Position numbers and translations under genes: made by a program | Origin: Nemertoderma westbladi | Taxonomy: Eukaryota > Xenacoelomorpha > Nemertodermatida > Nemertodermatidae | Assembly (NCBI GenBank): GCA_032718475.1 | Contig: JAUCBJ010007728.1 | Span: 124,001 to 188,000, forward strand | Direction of reading: 5' to 3' | Length of the DNA stretch: 64,000 bases | Shown here: positions 1 through 15,973 of the stretch, piece after piece | Layout of the letters: each line of letters starts with the position of its first letter | Position numbering within the stretch: the stretch's first letter is position 1 | Notes under the pieces: model-generated | The model's database searches: none | The model's input: the letters and a program-made list of their open reading frames with translations, nothing else | What the model was told of the DNA's origin: nothing

Positions 1-3000
1 CCTTGGTGTTTTTCTGCAATAATTTATCAGAATATCCTCTGTTTTTTTACAAAAACCATATCGATTTTCATATTTATAACTTCTAACCCACTCCAAGAGA
101 TAGAGAATCTTAAATGAAAGTCACAAGAACAGGTAACACTTACATTTATAGAAGTAATCAGCTGTTATTTGCTACGTCTTTCCGCTGAGGATGAATGAAT
201 TTTGATTGTGTCAGAACACCCCCTATCTGTGGTTGTATGAGTGGAGAGATAAGTAGCCTAACTCCCTATTAATATTGTTGTGTTCTAGAATATTTATTAT
301 TGTTTCATCGTATTGCTAAAGTGGCTGGTGCTAAAGTTATTATGTAATGCAATAAATCACCTCAAATATCTCAGCTATTTCATGAACATAATGAAGTATT
401 AAAGCCATGTCAAAATCATTGGTGTTTTTCTGCAATAATATATCAAAATATCCTCTGATTTTTTACAAAAACCTAATCGATTTTCTTATTTATATCTTCT
501 AACCCACCCCTCCACGAGATAGATAATCTTAAATGAAAGTCAAAAGAACAGGTAACACTTACATTTATAGAAGTAATCACCTGTTATTTGCTACGTCTTT
601 CCGCTGAAGATGAATGAATTTTGATTGTGTCAAAAACACCCCCTATCTGTGGTTGTATGAGTGGAGAGATAAGTAGCCTATCTCCCTATTAATATTGTTG
701 TGTTCTAGAATATATTTTATAGTTTCATCGTATTGCCAAAGTGACTGGAGCTAAAGTTATTATGTAATGCAATAATTCACCTCAAATATCTCAGCTATTT
801 CATGAACATAATGAAGTATTAAAGCCATGTCAAAATCCTTGGTGTTTTTCTGCAATAATTTATCAAAATATCCTCATATTTTTTATCGATTTTCTTATTT
901 ATATCTTCTATCCCACTCCACGAGATAGAGAATCTTAAATGAATGTCAAAAGAACAGGTAACACTTACATTTATAGCAGTAATCAGCTGTTATTTGCTAC
1001 GTATTTCCGCTGGATATGAATTAATTTTGATTGTATCAGAACACCCCTATAGGTGGTTGTATGAGTGGAGAGATAAGTATCCTATCTCCCTATTAATATT
1101 GTTGTGTTCTAGAATATTTTTTATGGTTTCATCGTATTGCCAAAGTAACTGGAGTTGAAGTTAACTCATAATACAATAATTCACCTCAAATATCTCAGCT
1201 ATTTCATGAACATAATGAAGTATTAAAGCCATGTCAAAATCCTTGGTGTTTTTCTGCAATAATTTATCAAAATATCCCCTGATGTTTTAAAAAACCATAT
1301 CGATTTTCATATTTATAACTTCTATCACACTCCACGAGATAGAGAATCTTAAATGAACGTCAAAAGAACAGGTAACACTTGCATTTATAGCAGTAATCAG
1401 CTGTTATATGCTACGTATTTCCGCTGGAGATGAATGAATTTTGATTGTATCAGAACACCCCTATCTGTGGTTGTATGAGTGGAGAGATAAGTATCCTATC
1501 TCCCTATTAATATTGTTTTGTTCTAGAATATTTATTATGGTTTCATCGTATTGTCAAAGTGACTGGAGTTGAAGTTAACTCATAATACAATAATTCACCT
1601 CAAATGTCTCAGCTATTTCATGAACATAATGAAGTATTAAAGCCATGTCAAAATCCTTGGTGTTTTTCTGCAATAATTTATCAAAATATCCTCTATTTTT
1701 TTCCAAAAACCATATCGATTTTCTTATTTATAACTTCTAACCCACTGATAGAGATAGAGAATCTTAAATGAAAGTCCCAAGAACAGGTAACACTTACATT
1801 TATAGAAGTAATCAGCTGTTATTAGCTACGTCTTTCCGCTGAAGATGAATGAATTTTGATTGTGTCAGAACACCCCCTATCTGTGGTTGTATGAGTGGAG
1901 AGATAAGTAGCCTATCTCCTTGTTAATATTGTTGTGTTCTAGAATATTTATTATAGTTTCATCGTATTGCCAAAGTGACTAGAGCTGAAGTTGACTCATA
2001 ATACAATAATTCACCTCAAATATCTCAGCTATTTCATGAACATAATGAAGTATTAAAGCCATCTCGAAATCCTTGGTGTTTTTCTGCAATAATTTATCAG
2101 AATATCCTCTGATTTTTTACAAAAACCATATCGATTTTCACATTTATAACTTCTAACCCACTCCAAGAGATAGAGAATCTTAAATGAAAGTCACAAGAAC
2201 AGGTAACACTTACATTTATAGAAGTAATCAGCTGTTATTTGCTACGTCTTTCCGCTGAGGATGAATGAATTTTGATTGTGTCAGAACACCCCCTATCTGT
2301 GGTTGTATGAGTGGAGCGATAAGTAGCCTATCTCCTTGTTAGTATTGTTGTGTTCTAGAATATTTATTATAGTTTCATCGTATTGCCAAAGTGACTAGAG
2401 CTGAAGTTGACTCATAATACAATAATTCACCTCAAATATCTCAGCTATTTCATGAACATAATGAAGTATTAAAGCCATCTCGAAATCCTTGGTGTTTTTC
2501 TGCAATAATTTATCAGAATATCCTCTGTTTTTTTACAAAAACCATATCGATTTTCATATTTATAACTTCTAACCCACTCCAAGAGATAGAGAATCTTAAA
2601 TGAAAGTCCCAAGAACAGGTAACACTTACATTTATAGAAGTAATCAGCTGTTATTAGCTATGTCTTTCCGCTGAAGATGAATGAATTTTGATTGTGTCAG
2701 AACACCATCTGTGGTTGTATGAGTGGAGAGATAAGTAGCCTATCTCCCTATTAATATTGCTGTGTTCTAGAATATTTATTATTGTTTCATCGTATTGCTA
2801 AAGTGGCTGGAGCTAAAGTTATTATGTAATGCAATAATTCACCTCAAATATCTCAGCTATTTCATGAACATAATGAAGTATTAAAGCCATGTCAAAATCA
2901 TTGATTTTTTTCAAAAACCATATCGATTTTCTTATTTATATCTTCTAACCCACTCCTCCACGAGATAGAGAATCTTAAATGAAAGTCAAAAGAACAGGTA

Positions 3001-6000
3001 ACACTTACATTTATAGAAGTAATCAGCTGTTATTTGCTACGTCTTTCCGCTGAAGATGAATGAATTTTGATTGTGTCAAAAACACCCCCTATGTGGTTGT
3101 ATGAGTGGAGAGATAAGTAGCCTATCTCCCTATTAATATTGTTGTGTTCTAGAATATTTTTTATAGTTTCATCGTATTGCCAAAGTGACTGGAGCTAAAG
3201 TTATTATGTAATGCAATAATTAACCTCAAATATCTCAGCTATTTCATGAACATAATGAAGTATTAAAGCCATGTCAAAATCCTTGGTGTTTTTCTGCAAT
3301 AATTTATCAAAATATCCTCTGATTTTTTACAAAAACTATATCGATTTTCATATTTATAACTTCTATCCCACTCCACGAGATAGAGAATCTTAAATGAAAG
3401 TCACAAGAACAGGTAACACTTACATTTATAGAAGTAATCAGCTGTTATTTGCTACGTCTTTCCGCTGAGGATGAATGAATTTTGATTGTGTCAGAACACC
3501 CCCTATCTGTGGTTGTATGAGTGGAGAGATAAGTAGCCTAACTCCCTATTAATATTGTTGTGTTCTAGAATATTTATTATTGTTTCATCGTATTGCTAAA
3601 GTGGCTGGAGCTAAAGTTATTATGTAATGCAATAAATCACCTCAAATATCTCAGCTATTTCATGAACATAATGAAGTATTAAAGCCATGTCGAAATCCTT
3701 GGTGTTTTTCTGCAATAATTTATCAAAATATCCTCTGTTTTTTTACAAAAAGCATATCGATTTTCATATTTATAACTTCTATCCCACTCCACGAGATAGA
3801 GAATCTTAAATTAATGTCAAAAGAACAGGTAACACTTACATTTATAGCAGTAATCAGCTGTTATATGCTACGTATTTCCGCTGGAGATGAATGAATTTTG
3901 ATTGCGTTGGAATAACCCCTATCTGTGGCTGTCTGAGTGGAGCGATAAGTAGCCTATCTCCTTGTTAATATTGTTGTGTTCTAGAATATTTATTATAGTT
4001 TCATCGTATTGCCAAAGTGACTAGAGCTGAAGTTGACTCATAATACAATAATTCACCTCAAATATCTCAGCTATTTCATGAACATAATGAAGTATTAAAG
4101 CCATCTCGAAATCCTTGGTGTTTTTCTGCAATAATTTATCAGAATATCCTCTGTTTTTTTACAAAAACCATATCGATTTTCATATTTATAACTTCTAACC
4201 CACTCCAAGAGATAGAGAATCTTAAATGAAAGTCACAAGAACAGGTAACACTTACATTTATAGAAGTAATCACCTGTTATTTGCTACGTCTTTCCGCTGA
4301 AGATGAATGAATTTTGATTGTGTCAAAAACACCCCCTATCTGTGGTTGTATGAGTGGAGAGATAAGTAGCCTATCTCCCTATTAATATTGTTGTGTTCTA
4401 GAATATTTTTTATAGTTTCATCGTATTGCCAAAGTGACTGGAGCTAAAGTTATTATGTAATGCAATAATTCACCTCAAATATCTCAGCTATTTCATGAAC
4501 ATAATGAAGTATTAAAGCCATGTCAAAATCCTTGGTGTTTTTCTGCAATAATTTATCAAAATATCCTCTGATTTTTTACAAAAACTATATCGATTTTCAT
4601 ATTTATAACTTCTATCCCACTCCACGAGATAGAGAATCTTAAATGAAAGTCACAAGAACAGGTAACACTTACATTTATAGAAGTAATCAGCTGTTATTTG
4701 CTACGTCTTTCCGCTGAGGATGAATGAATTTTGATTGTGTCAGAACACCCCCTATCTGTGGTTGTATGAGTGGAGAGATAAGTAGCCTAACTCCCTATTA
4801 ATATTGTTGTATTCTAGAATATTAATTATTGTTTCATCGTATTGCTAAAGTGGCTGGAGCTAAAGTTATTATGTAATGCAATAAATCACCTCAAATATCT
4901 CAGCTATTTCATGAACATAATGAAGTATTAAAGCCATGTCAAAATTATTGGTGTTTTTCTGCAATAATCTATCAAAATATCCTCTGATTTTTTACAAAAA
5001 CCATATCGATTTTCATATTTATAACTTCTATCCCACTCCACGAGATAGAGAATCTTAAATGAATGTCAAAAGAACAGGTAACACTTACATTTATAGCAGT
5101 AATCAGCTGTTATTTGCTATGTCTTTCCGCTGAAGATGGATGAATTTTGATTGCGTTGGAACACACCCTATCTGTGGCTGTCTGAGTGGAGAGATAAGTA
5201 GCCTATCTCCCTGTTAATATTGCTTTGTTCTAGAATATTATTATGATTTCATCGTATTGCCAAAGTGACTAGAGCTGAAGTTGACTCATAATACAACAAT
5301 TCACCTCAAATATCTCAGCTATTTCATGAACATAATGAAGTATTAAATCCATGTCGAAATCCTTGGTGTTTTTCTGCAATAATTTATAAAAATATCCTCT
5401 GTTTTTTTACAAAAAGCATATCGATTTTCATATTTATAACTTCTATCCAACTCCACGAGATAGAGAATCTTAAATGAATGTCAAAAGAACAGGTAACACT
5501 TACATTTATAGCAGTAATCAGCTGTTATATGCTACGTGTTTCCGTTGGAGATGAATGAATTTTGATTGCGTTGGAACAACCCCTATCTGTGGCTGTCTGA
5601 GTGGAGCGATAAGTAGCCTATATCCTTGTTAATATTGTTGTGTTCTAGAATATTTATTATAGTTTCATCGTATTGCCAAAGTGACTAGAGCTGAAGTTGA
5701 CTCATAATACAATAATTCACCTCAAATATCTCAGCTATTTCATGAACATAATGAAGTATTAAAGCCATCTCGAAATCCTTGGTGTTTTTCTGCAATCATT
5801 TATCAGAATATACTCTTTTTTTTTACAAAAACCATATCGATTTTCATATTTATAACTTCTAACCCACTCCAGAGAATCTTAAATGAAAGTCACAAGAACA
5901 GGTAACACTTACATTTATAGAAGTAATCAGCTGTTATTTGCTACGTCTTTCCGCTGAGGATGAATGAATTTTGATTGTGTCAGAACACCCCCTATCTGTG

Positions 6001-9000
6001 GTTGTATGAGTGGAGAGATAAGTAGCCTAACTCCCTATTAATATTGTTGTGTTCTAGAATATTTATTATTGTTTCATCGTATTGCTAAAGTGGCTGGAGC
6101 TAAAGTTATTATGTAATGCAATAAATCACCTCAAATTTCTCAGCTATTTCATGAACATAATGAAGTATTAAAGCCATGTCAAAATCATTGGTGTTTTTCT
6201 GCAATAATATATCAAAATATCCTCTGATTTTTTACAAAAACCATATCGATTTTCTTATTTATATCTTCTAACCCCCTCCACGAGATAGAGAATCTTAAAT
6301 GAAAGTCAAAAGAACAGGTAACACTTACATTTATAGAAGTAATCACCTGTTATTTGCTACGTCTTTCCGCTGAAGATGAATGAATTTTGATTGTGTCAAA
6401 AACACCCCCTATCTGTGGTTGTATGAGTGGAGAGATAAGTAGCCTATCTCCCTATTAATATTGTTGTGTTCTAGAATATTTTTTATAGTTTCTTCGTATT
6501 GCCAAAGTGACTGGAGCTGAAGTTAACTCATAATACAAAAATTCACCTCAAATATCTCAGCTATTTCATGAACATAATGAAGTATTAAAGCCACCTCGAA
6601 ATCCTTGGTGTTTTTCTGCAATAATTTATCAGAATATCCTCTGTTTTTTTACAAAAACCATATCGATTTTCATATTTATAACTTCTAACCCACTCCAAGA
6701 GATAGAGAATCTTAAATGAAAGTCACAAGAACAGGTAACACTTACATTTATAGAAGTAATCAGCTGTTATTTGCTACGTCTTTCCGCTGAGGATGAATGA
6801 ATTTTGATTGTGTCAGAACACCCCCTATCTGTGGTTGTATGAGTGGAGAGATAAGTAGCCTATCTCCCTATTAATATTGTTGTGTTCTAGAATATTTTTT
6901 ATAGTTTCTTCGTATTGCCAAAGTGACTGGAGCTGAAGTTAACTCATAATACAAAAATTCACCTCAAATATCTCAGCTATTTCATGAACATAATGAAGTA
7001 TTAAAGCCACCTCGAAATCCTTGGTGTTTTTCTGCAATAATTTATCAGAATATCCTCTGTTTTTTTACAAAAACCATATCGATTTTCATATTTATAACTT
7101 CTAACCCACTCCAAGAGATAGAGAATCTTAAATGAAAGTCACAAGAACAGGTAACACTTACATTTATAGAAGTAATCAGCTGTTATTTGCTACGTCTTTC
7201 CGCTGAGGATGAATGAATTTTGATTGTGTCAGAACACCCCCTATCTGTGGTTGTATGAGTGGAGAGATAAGTAACCTAACTCCCTATTAATATTGTTGTG
7301 TTCTAGAATATTTATTATTGTTTCATCGTATTGCTAAAGTGGCTGGTGCTAAAGTTATTATGTAATGCAATAAATCACCTCAAATATCTCAGCTATTTCA
7401 TGAACATAATGAAGTATTAAAGCCATGTCAAAATCATTGGTGTTTTTCTGCAATAATATATCAAAATATCCTCTGATTTTTTACAAAAACCTAATCGATT
7501 TTCTTATTTATATCTTCTAACCCACCCCTCCACGAGATAGAGAATCTTAAATGAAAGTCACAAGAACAGGTAACACTTACATTTATAGAAGTAATCAGCT
7601 GTTATTTGCTACGTCTTTCCGCTGAGGATGAATGAATTTTGATTGTGTCAGAACACCCCCTATCTGTGGTTGTATGAGTGGAGAGATAAGTAGCCTAACT
7701 CCCTATTAATATTGTTGTGTTCTAGAATATTTATTATTGTTTCATCGTATTGCTAAAGTGGCTGGAGCTAAAGTTATTATGTAATGCAATAAATCACCTC
7801 AAATATCTCAGCTATTTCATGAACATAATGAAGTATTAAAGCCATGTCAAAATCATTGGTGTTTTTCTGCAATAATATATCAAAATATCCTCTGATTTTT
7901 TACAAAAACCATATCGATTTTCTTATTTATATCTTCTAACCCACCCATCCACGAGATAGAGAATCTTAAATGAAAGTCAAAAGAACAGGTAACACTTACA
8001 TTTATAGAAGTAATCACCTGTTATTTGCTACGTCTTTCCGCTGAAGATGAATGAATTTTGATTGTGTCAAAAACACCCCCTATCTGTGGTTGTATGAGTG
8101 GAGAGATAAGTAGCCTATCTCCCTATTAATATTGTTGTGTTCTAGAATATTTTTTATAGTTTCATCGTATTGCCAAAGTGACTGGAGCTAAAGTTATTAT
8201 GTAATGCAATAATTCACCTCAAATATCTCAGCTATTTCATGAACATAATGAAGTATTAAAGCCACCTCGAAATCCTTGGTGTTTTTCTGCAATAATTTAT
8301 CAGAATATCCTCTGATTTTTTACAAAAACCATATCGATTTTCTTATTTATATCTTCTAACCCCCTCCACGAGATAGAGAATCTTAAATGAAAGTCAAAAG
8401 AACAGGTAACACTTACATTTATAGAAGTAATCACCTGTTATTTGCTACGTCTTTCCGCTGAAGATGAATGAATTTTGATTGTGTCAAAAACACCCCCTAT
8501 CTGTGGTTGTATGAGTGGAGAGATAAGTAGCCTATCTCCCTATTAATATTGTTGTGTTCTAGAATATTTTTTATAGTTTCTTCGTATTGCCAAAGTGACT
8601 GGAGCTGAAGTTAACTCATAATACAAAAATTCACCTCAAATATCTCAGCTATTTCATGAACATAATGAAGTATTAAAGCCACCTCGAAATCCTTGGTGTT
8701 TTTCTGCAATAATTTATCAGAATATCCTCTGTTTTTTTACAAAAACCATATCGATTTTCATATTTATAACTTCTAACCCACTCCAAGAGATAGAGAATCT
8801 TAAATGAAAGTCACAAGAACAGGTAACACTTACATTTATAGAAGTAATCAGCTGTTATTTGCTACGTCTTTCCGCTGAGGATGAATGAATTTTGATTGTG
8901 TCAGAACACCCCCTATCTGTGGTTGTATGAGTGGAGAGATAAGTAGCCTAACTCCCTATTAATATTGTTGTGTTCTAGAATATTTATTATTGTTTCATCG

Positions 9001-12000
9001 TATTGCTAAAGTGGCTGGTGCTAAAGTTATTATGTAATGCAATAAATCACCTCAAATATCTCAGCTATTTCATGAACATAATGAAGTATTAAAGCCATGT
9101 CAAAATCATTGGTGTTTTTCTGCAATAATATATCAAAATATCCTCTGATTTTTTACAAAAACCTAATCGATTTTCTTATTTATATCTTCTAACCCACCCC
9201 TCCACGAGATAGAGAATCTTAAATGAAAGTCACAAGAACAGGTAACACTTACATTTATAGAAGTAATCAGCTGTTATTTGCTACGTCTTTCCGCTGAGGA
9301 TGAATGAATTTTGATTGTGTCAGAACACCCCCTATCTGTGGTTGTATGAGTGGAGAGATAAGTAGCCTAACTCCCTATTAATATTGTTGTGTTCTAGAAT
9401 ATTTATTATTGTTTCATCGTATTGCTAAAGTGGCTGGAGCTAAAGTTATTATGTAATGCAATAAATCACCTCAAATATCTCAGCTATTTCATGAACATAA
9501 TGAAGTATTAAAGCCATGTCAAAATCATTGGTGTTTTTCTGCAATAATATATCAAAATATCCTCTGATTTTTTACAAAAACCATATCGATTTTCTTATTT
9601 ATATCTTCTAACCCACCCATCCACGAGATAGAGAATCTTAAATGAAAGTCAAAAGAACAGGTAACACTTACATTTATAGAAGTAATCACCTGTTATTTGC
9701 TACGTCTTTCCGCTGAAGATGAATGAATTTTGATTGTGTCAAAAACACCCCCTATCTGTGGTTGTATGAGTGGAGAGATAAGTAGCCTATCTCCCTATTA
9801 ATATTGTTGTGTTCTAGAATATTTTTTATAGTTTCATCGTATTGCCAAAGTGACTGGAGCTAAAGTTATTATGTAATGCAATAATTCACCTCAAATATCT
9901 CAGCTATTTCATGAACATAATGAAGTATTAAAGCCACCTCGAAATCCTTGGTGTTTTTCTGCAATAATTTATCAGAATATCCTCTGATTTTTTACAAAAA
10001 CCATATCGATTTTCTTATTTATATCTTCTAACCCCCTCCACGAGATAGAGAATCTTAAATGAAAGTCAAAAGAACAGGTAACACTTACATTTATAGAAGT
10101 AATCACCTGTTATTTGCTACGTCTTTCCGCTGAAGATGAATGAATTTTGATTGTGTCAAAAACACCCCCTATCTGTGGTTGTATGAGTGGAGAGATAAGT
10201 AGCCTATCTCCCTATTAATATTGTTGTGTTCTAGAATATTTTTTATAGTTTCTTCGTATTGCCAAAGTGACTGGAGCTGAAGTTAACTCATAATACAAAA
10301 ATTCACCTCAAATATCTCAGCTATTTCATGAACATAATGAAGTATTAAAGCCACCTCGAAATCCTTGGTGTTTTTCTGCAATAATTTATCAGAATATCCT
10401 CTGTTTTTTTACAAAAACCATATCGATTTTCATATTTATAACTTCTAACCCACTCCAAGAGATAGAGAATCTTAAATGAAAGTCACAAGAACAGGTAACA
10501 CTTACATTTATAGAAGTAATCAGCTGTTATTTGCTACGTCTTTCCGCTGAGGATGAATGAATTTTGATTGTGTCAGAACACCCCCTATCTGTGGTTGTAT
10601 GAGTGGAGAGATAAGTAGCCTAACTCCCTATTAATATTGTTGTGTTCTAGAATATTTATTATTGTTTCATCGTATTGCTAAAGTGGCTGGTGCTAAAGTT
10701 ATTATGTAATGCAATAAATCACCTCAAATATCTCAGCTATTTCATGAACATAATGAAGTATTAAAGCCATGTCAAAATCATTGGTGTTTTTCTGCAATAA
10801 TATATCAAAATATCCTCTGATTTTTTACAAAAACCTAATCGATTTTCTTATTTATATCTTCTAACCCACCCCTCCACGAGATAGAGAATCTTAAATGAAA
10901 GTCACAAGAACAGGTAACACTTACATTTATAGAAGTAATCAGCTGTTATTTGCTACGTCTTTCCGCTGAGGATGAATGAATTTTGATTGTGTCAGAACAC
11001 CCCCTATCTGTGGTTGTATGAGTGGAGAGATAAGTAGCCTAACTCCCTATTAATATTGTTGTGTTCTAGAATATTTATTATTGTTTCATCGTATTGCTAA
11101 AGTGGCTGGAGCTAAAGTTATTATGTAATACAATAAATCACCTCAAATATCTCAGCTATTTCATGAACATAATGAAGTATTAAAGCCATGTCAAAATCAT
11201 TGGTGTTTTTCTGCAATAATATATCAAAATATCCTCTGATTTTTTACAAAAACCATATCGATTTTCTTATTTATATCTTCTAACCCACCCATCCACGAGA
11301 TAGAGAATCTTAAATGAAAGTCAAAAGAACAGGTAACACTTACATTTATAGAAGTAATCACCTGTTATTTGCTACGTCTTTCCGCTGAAGATGAATGAAT
11401 TTTGATTGTGTCAAAAACACCCCCTATCTGTGGTTGTATGAGTGGAGAGATAAGTAGCCTATCTCCCTATTAATATTGTTGTGTTCTAGAATATTTTTTA
11501 TAGTTTCATCGTATTGCCAAAGTGACTGGAGCTAAAGTTATTATGTAATGCAATAATTCACCTCAAATATCTCAGCTATTTCATGAACATAATGAAGTAT
11601 TAAAGCCACCTCGAAATCCTTGGTGTTTTTCTGCAATAATTTATCAGAATATCCTCTGTTTTTTTACAAAAACCATATCGATTTTCATATTTATAACTTC
11701 TAACCCACTCCAAGAGATAGAGAATCTTAAATGAAAGTCACAAGAACAGGTAACACTTACATTTATAGAAGTAATCAGCTGTTATTTGCTACGTCTTTCC
11801 GCTGAAGATGGATGAATTTTGATTGTGTCAAAAACACCCCCTATCTGTGGTTGTATGAGTGGAGAGATAAGTAGCCTATCTCCCTATTAATATCGTTGTG
11901 TTCTAGAATATTTTTTATAGTTTCATCGTATTGCCAAAGTGACTGGAGCTAAAGTTATTATGTAATGCAATAAGTCACCTCAAATATCTCAGCTATTTCA

Positions 12001-15000
12001 TGAACATAATGAAGTATTAAAGCCATGTCAAAATCCTTGGTGTTTTTCTGCAATAATTTATCAAAATATCCTCATATTTTTTATCGATTTTCTTATTTAT
12101 ATCTTCTATCCCACTCCACGAGATAGAGAATCTTAAATGAATGTAAAAAGAACAGGTAACACTTACATTTATAGCAGTAATCAGCTGTTATTTGCTACGT
12201 ATTTCCGCTGGATATGAATGAATTTTGATTGTATCAGAACACCCCTATAGGTGGTTGTATGAGTGGAGAGATAAGTATCCTATCTCCCTATTAATATTGT
12301 TGTGTTCTAGAATATTTTTTATGGTTTCATCGTATTGCCAAAGTAACTGGAGTTGAAGTTAACTCATAATACAATAATTCACCTCAAATATCTCAGCTAT
12401 TTCATGAACATAATGAAGTATTAAAGCCATGTCAAAATCCTTGGTGTTTTTCTGCAATAATTTATCAAAATATCCTCTGATGTGTTAAAAAACCATATCG
12501 ATTTTCATATTTATAACTTCTATCACACTCCACGAGATAGAGAATCTTAAATGAACGTCAAAAGAACAGGTAACACTTACATTATAGCAGTAATCAGCTG
12601 TTATATGCTACGTATTTCCGCTGGAGATGAATGAATTTTGATTGTATCAGAACACCCCTATCTGTGGTTGTATGAGTGGAGAGATAAGTATCCTATCTCC
12701 CTATTAATATTGTTTTGTTCTAGAATATTTATTATGGTTTCATCGTATTGTCAAAGTGACTGGAGTTGAAGTTAACTCATAATACAATAATTCACCTCAA
12801 ATATCTCAGCTATTTCATGAACATTTGGTGTTTTTCTGCAATAATTTATCAAAATATCCTCTATTTTTTTCCAAAAACCATATCGATTTTCATATTTATA
12901 ACTTCTATCCCACTCCAAGAGATAGAGAATCTTAAATGAAAGTCACAAGAACAGGTAACACTTACATTTATAGAAGTAATCAGCTGTTATTTGCTACGTC
13001 TTTCCGCTGAGGATGAATGAATTTTGATTGTGTCAGAACACCCCCTATCTGTGGTTGTATGAGTGGAGAGATAAGTAGCCTAACTCCCTATTAATATTGT
13101 TGTGTTCTAGAATATTTATTATTGTTTCATCGTATTGCTAAAGTGGCTGGCGCTAAAGTTATTATGTAATGCAATAAATCACCTCAAATATCTCAGCTAT
13201 TTCATGAACATAATGAAGTATTAAAGCCATGTCAAAATCATTGGTGTTTTTCTGCAATAATATATCAAAATATCCTCTGATTTTTTACAAAAACCATATC
13301 GATTTTCTTATTTATATCTTCTAACCCACCCCTCCACGAGATAGAGAATCTTAAATGAAAGTCAAAAGAACAGGTAACACTTACATTTATAGAAGTAATC
13401 ACCTGTTATTTGCTACGCCTTTCCGCTGAAGATGAATGAATTTTGATTGTGTCAAAAACACCCCCTATCTGTGGTTGTATGAGTGGAGAGATAAGTAGCC
13501 TATCTCCCTATTAATATTGTTGTGTTCTAGAATAATTTTTATAGTTTCATCGTATTGCCAAAGTGACTGGAGCTAAAGTTATTATGTAATGCAATAATTC
13601 ACCTCAAATATCTCAGCTATTTCATGAACATAATGAAGTATTAAAGCCATGTCAAAATCCTTGGTGTTTTTCTGCAATAATTTATCAAAATATCCTCTGA
13701 TTTTTTACAAAAACTATATCGATTTTCATATTTATAACTTCTATCCCACTCCACGAGATAGAGAATCTTAAATTAAAGTCACAAGAACAGGTAACACTTA
13801 CATTTATAGAAGTAATCAGCTGTTATTTGCTACGTCTTTCCGCTGAGGATGAATGAATTTTGATTGTGTCAGAACACCCCCTATCTGTGGTTGTATGAGT
13901 GGAGAGATAAGTAGCCTAACTCCCTATTAAAATTGTTGTGTTCTAGAATATTTTTTATAGTTTCATCGTATTGCCAAAGTGACTGGAGCTAAAGTTATTA
14001 TGTAATGCAATAATTCACCTCAAATATCTCAGCTATTTCATGAACATAATGAAGTATTAAAGCCATGTCAAAATCCTTGGTGTTTTTCTGCAATAATTTA
14101 TCAAAATATCCTCTGATTTTTTACAAAAACTATATCGATTTTCATATTTATAACTTCTATCCCACTCCACGAGATAGAGAATCTTAAATGAAAGTCACAA
14201 GAACAGGTAACACTTACATTTATAGAAGTAATCAGCTATTATTTGCTACGTCTTTCCGCTGAGGATGAATGAATTTTGATTGTGTCAGAACACCCCCTAT
14301 CTGTGGTTGTATGAGTGGAGAGATAAGTAGCCTAACTCCCTATTAATATTGTTGTGTTCTAGAATATTTATTATTGTTTCATCGTATTGCTAAAGTGGCT
14401 GGAGCTAAAGTTATTATGTAATGCAATAAATCACCTCAAATATCTCAGCTATTTCATGGACATAATGAAGTATTAAAGCCATGTCGAAATCTTTGGTGTT
14501 TTTCTGCAATAATTTATCAAAATATCCTCTGTTTTTTTACAAAAAGCATATCGATTTTCATATTTATAACTTCTATCCCACTCCATGAGATAGAGAATCT
14601 TAAATGAATGTCAAAAGAACAGGTAACACTTACATTTATAGCAGTAATCAGCTGTTATATGCTACGTATTTCCGCTGGAGATGAATGAATTTTGATTGCG
14701 TTGGAACAACCCCTATCTGTGGCTGTCTGAGTGGAACGATAAGTAGCCTATCTCCTTGTTAATATTGTTGTGTTCTAGAATATTCATTATAGTTTCATCG
14801 TATTGCCAAAGTGACTAGAGCTGAAGTTGACTCATAATACAATAATTCACCTCAAATATCTCAGCTATTTCATGAACATAATGAAGTATTAAAGCCATCT
14901 CGAAATCCTTGGTGTTTTTCTGCAATAATTTATCAGAATATCCTCTGTTTTTTTACAAAAACTATATCGATTTTCATATTTATAACTTCTAACCCACTCC

Positions 15001-15963
15001 AAGAGACAGAGAATCTTAAATGAAAGTCACAAGAACAGGTAACACTTACATTTATAGAAGTAATCAGCTGTTATTTGCTACGTCTTTCCGCTGAGGATGA
15101 ATGAATTTTGATTGTGTCAGAACACCCCCTATCTGTGGTTGTATGAGTGGAGAGATAAGTAGCCTAACTCCCTATTAATATTGTTGTGTTCTAGAATATT
15201 TATTATTGTTTCATCGTATTGCTAAAGTGGCTGGAGCTAAAGTTATTATGTAATGCAATAAATCACCTCAAATATCTCAGCTATTTCATGAACATAATGA
15301 AGTATTAAAGCCATGTCAAAATCATTGGTGTTTTTCTGCAATAATATATCAAAATATCCTCTGATTTTTTACAAAAACCATATCGATTTTCTTATTTATA
15401 TCTTCTAACCCACCCCTCCACGAGATAGAGAATCTTAAATGAAAGTCAAAAGAACAGGTAACACTTACATTTATAGAAGTAATCACCTGTTATTTGCTAC
15501 GCCTTTCCGCTGAAGATAAATGAATTTTGATTGTGTCAAAAACACCCCCTATCTGTGGTTGTATGAGTGGAGAGATAAGTAGCCTATCTCCCTATTAATA
15601 TTGTTGTGTTCTAGAATATTTTTTATAGTTTCATCGCATTGCCAAAGTGACTGGAGCTAAAGTTATTATGTAATGCAATAATTCACCTCAAATATCTCAG
15701 CTATTTCATGAACATAATGAAGTATTAAAGCCATGTCGAAATCCTTGGTGTTTTTCTGCAATAATTTATCAAAATATCCTCTGTTTTTTTACAAAAAGCA
15801 TATAGATTTTCATATTTATAACTTCTATCCCACTCCACGAGATAGAGAATCTTAAATGAATGTCAAAAGAACAGGTAACACTTACATTTATAGCAGTAAT
15901 CAGCTGTTATATGCTACGTATTTCCGTTGGAGATGAATGAATTTTGATTGCGTTGGAACAACC
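1..15963. repeat. Satellite array, left block (about 38 monomers of ~416 bp)
   Basis: The block is a head-to-tail array of an AT-rich monomer of about 414-418 bp. Landmarks recur once per unit: CTCAGCTATTTCATGAAC, TTGTGTTCTAGAATATT, CATATCGATTTTC and AGAACAGGTAACACTTAC. Several monomer variants alternate, for example GCGTTGGAA against GTGTCAGAAC in the middle, and TGACTCATAATAC against TTATTATGTAATGC near the end. Some units carry internal deletions, such as near 2903 and near 12822. Each monomer holds a small imperfect hairpin (GAGATA-7 nt-TATCTC). Short open frames occur in a few monomers but are not kept across the array. This is a typical heterochromatic, possibly pericentromeric, satellite; that location is inference. 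Confidence 0.95.
6590..11604. repeat. Higher-order repeat, three copies of a 1672-bp four-monomer unit
   Basis: The variant word GCCACCTCGAAATCC starts at 6590, 7006, 8261, 8678, 9933, 10350 and 11605. The spacings 7006-8678-10350 and 8261-9933-11605 are all exactly 1672 bp. Rare private variants, such as CCTAATCGATTTTC and GCTGGTGCTAAAG, recur at the same phase in each copy. The copies are almost identical, so this stretch was amplified recently as a four-monomer block. A related partial copy lies at 1-850. Confidence 0.9.
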
Positions 15964-15973
15964 CAGACAACTG

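Noticed and set aside
1-15963. Hammerhead ribozyme or CENP-B box in the satellite monomer
   Set aside because: Some invertebrate satellites carry these, but I found no CTGATGA plus GAAA core in order and no CENP-B-like 17-mer; the CTGAGGATGAATG word is not the ribozyme core.
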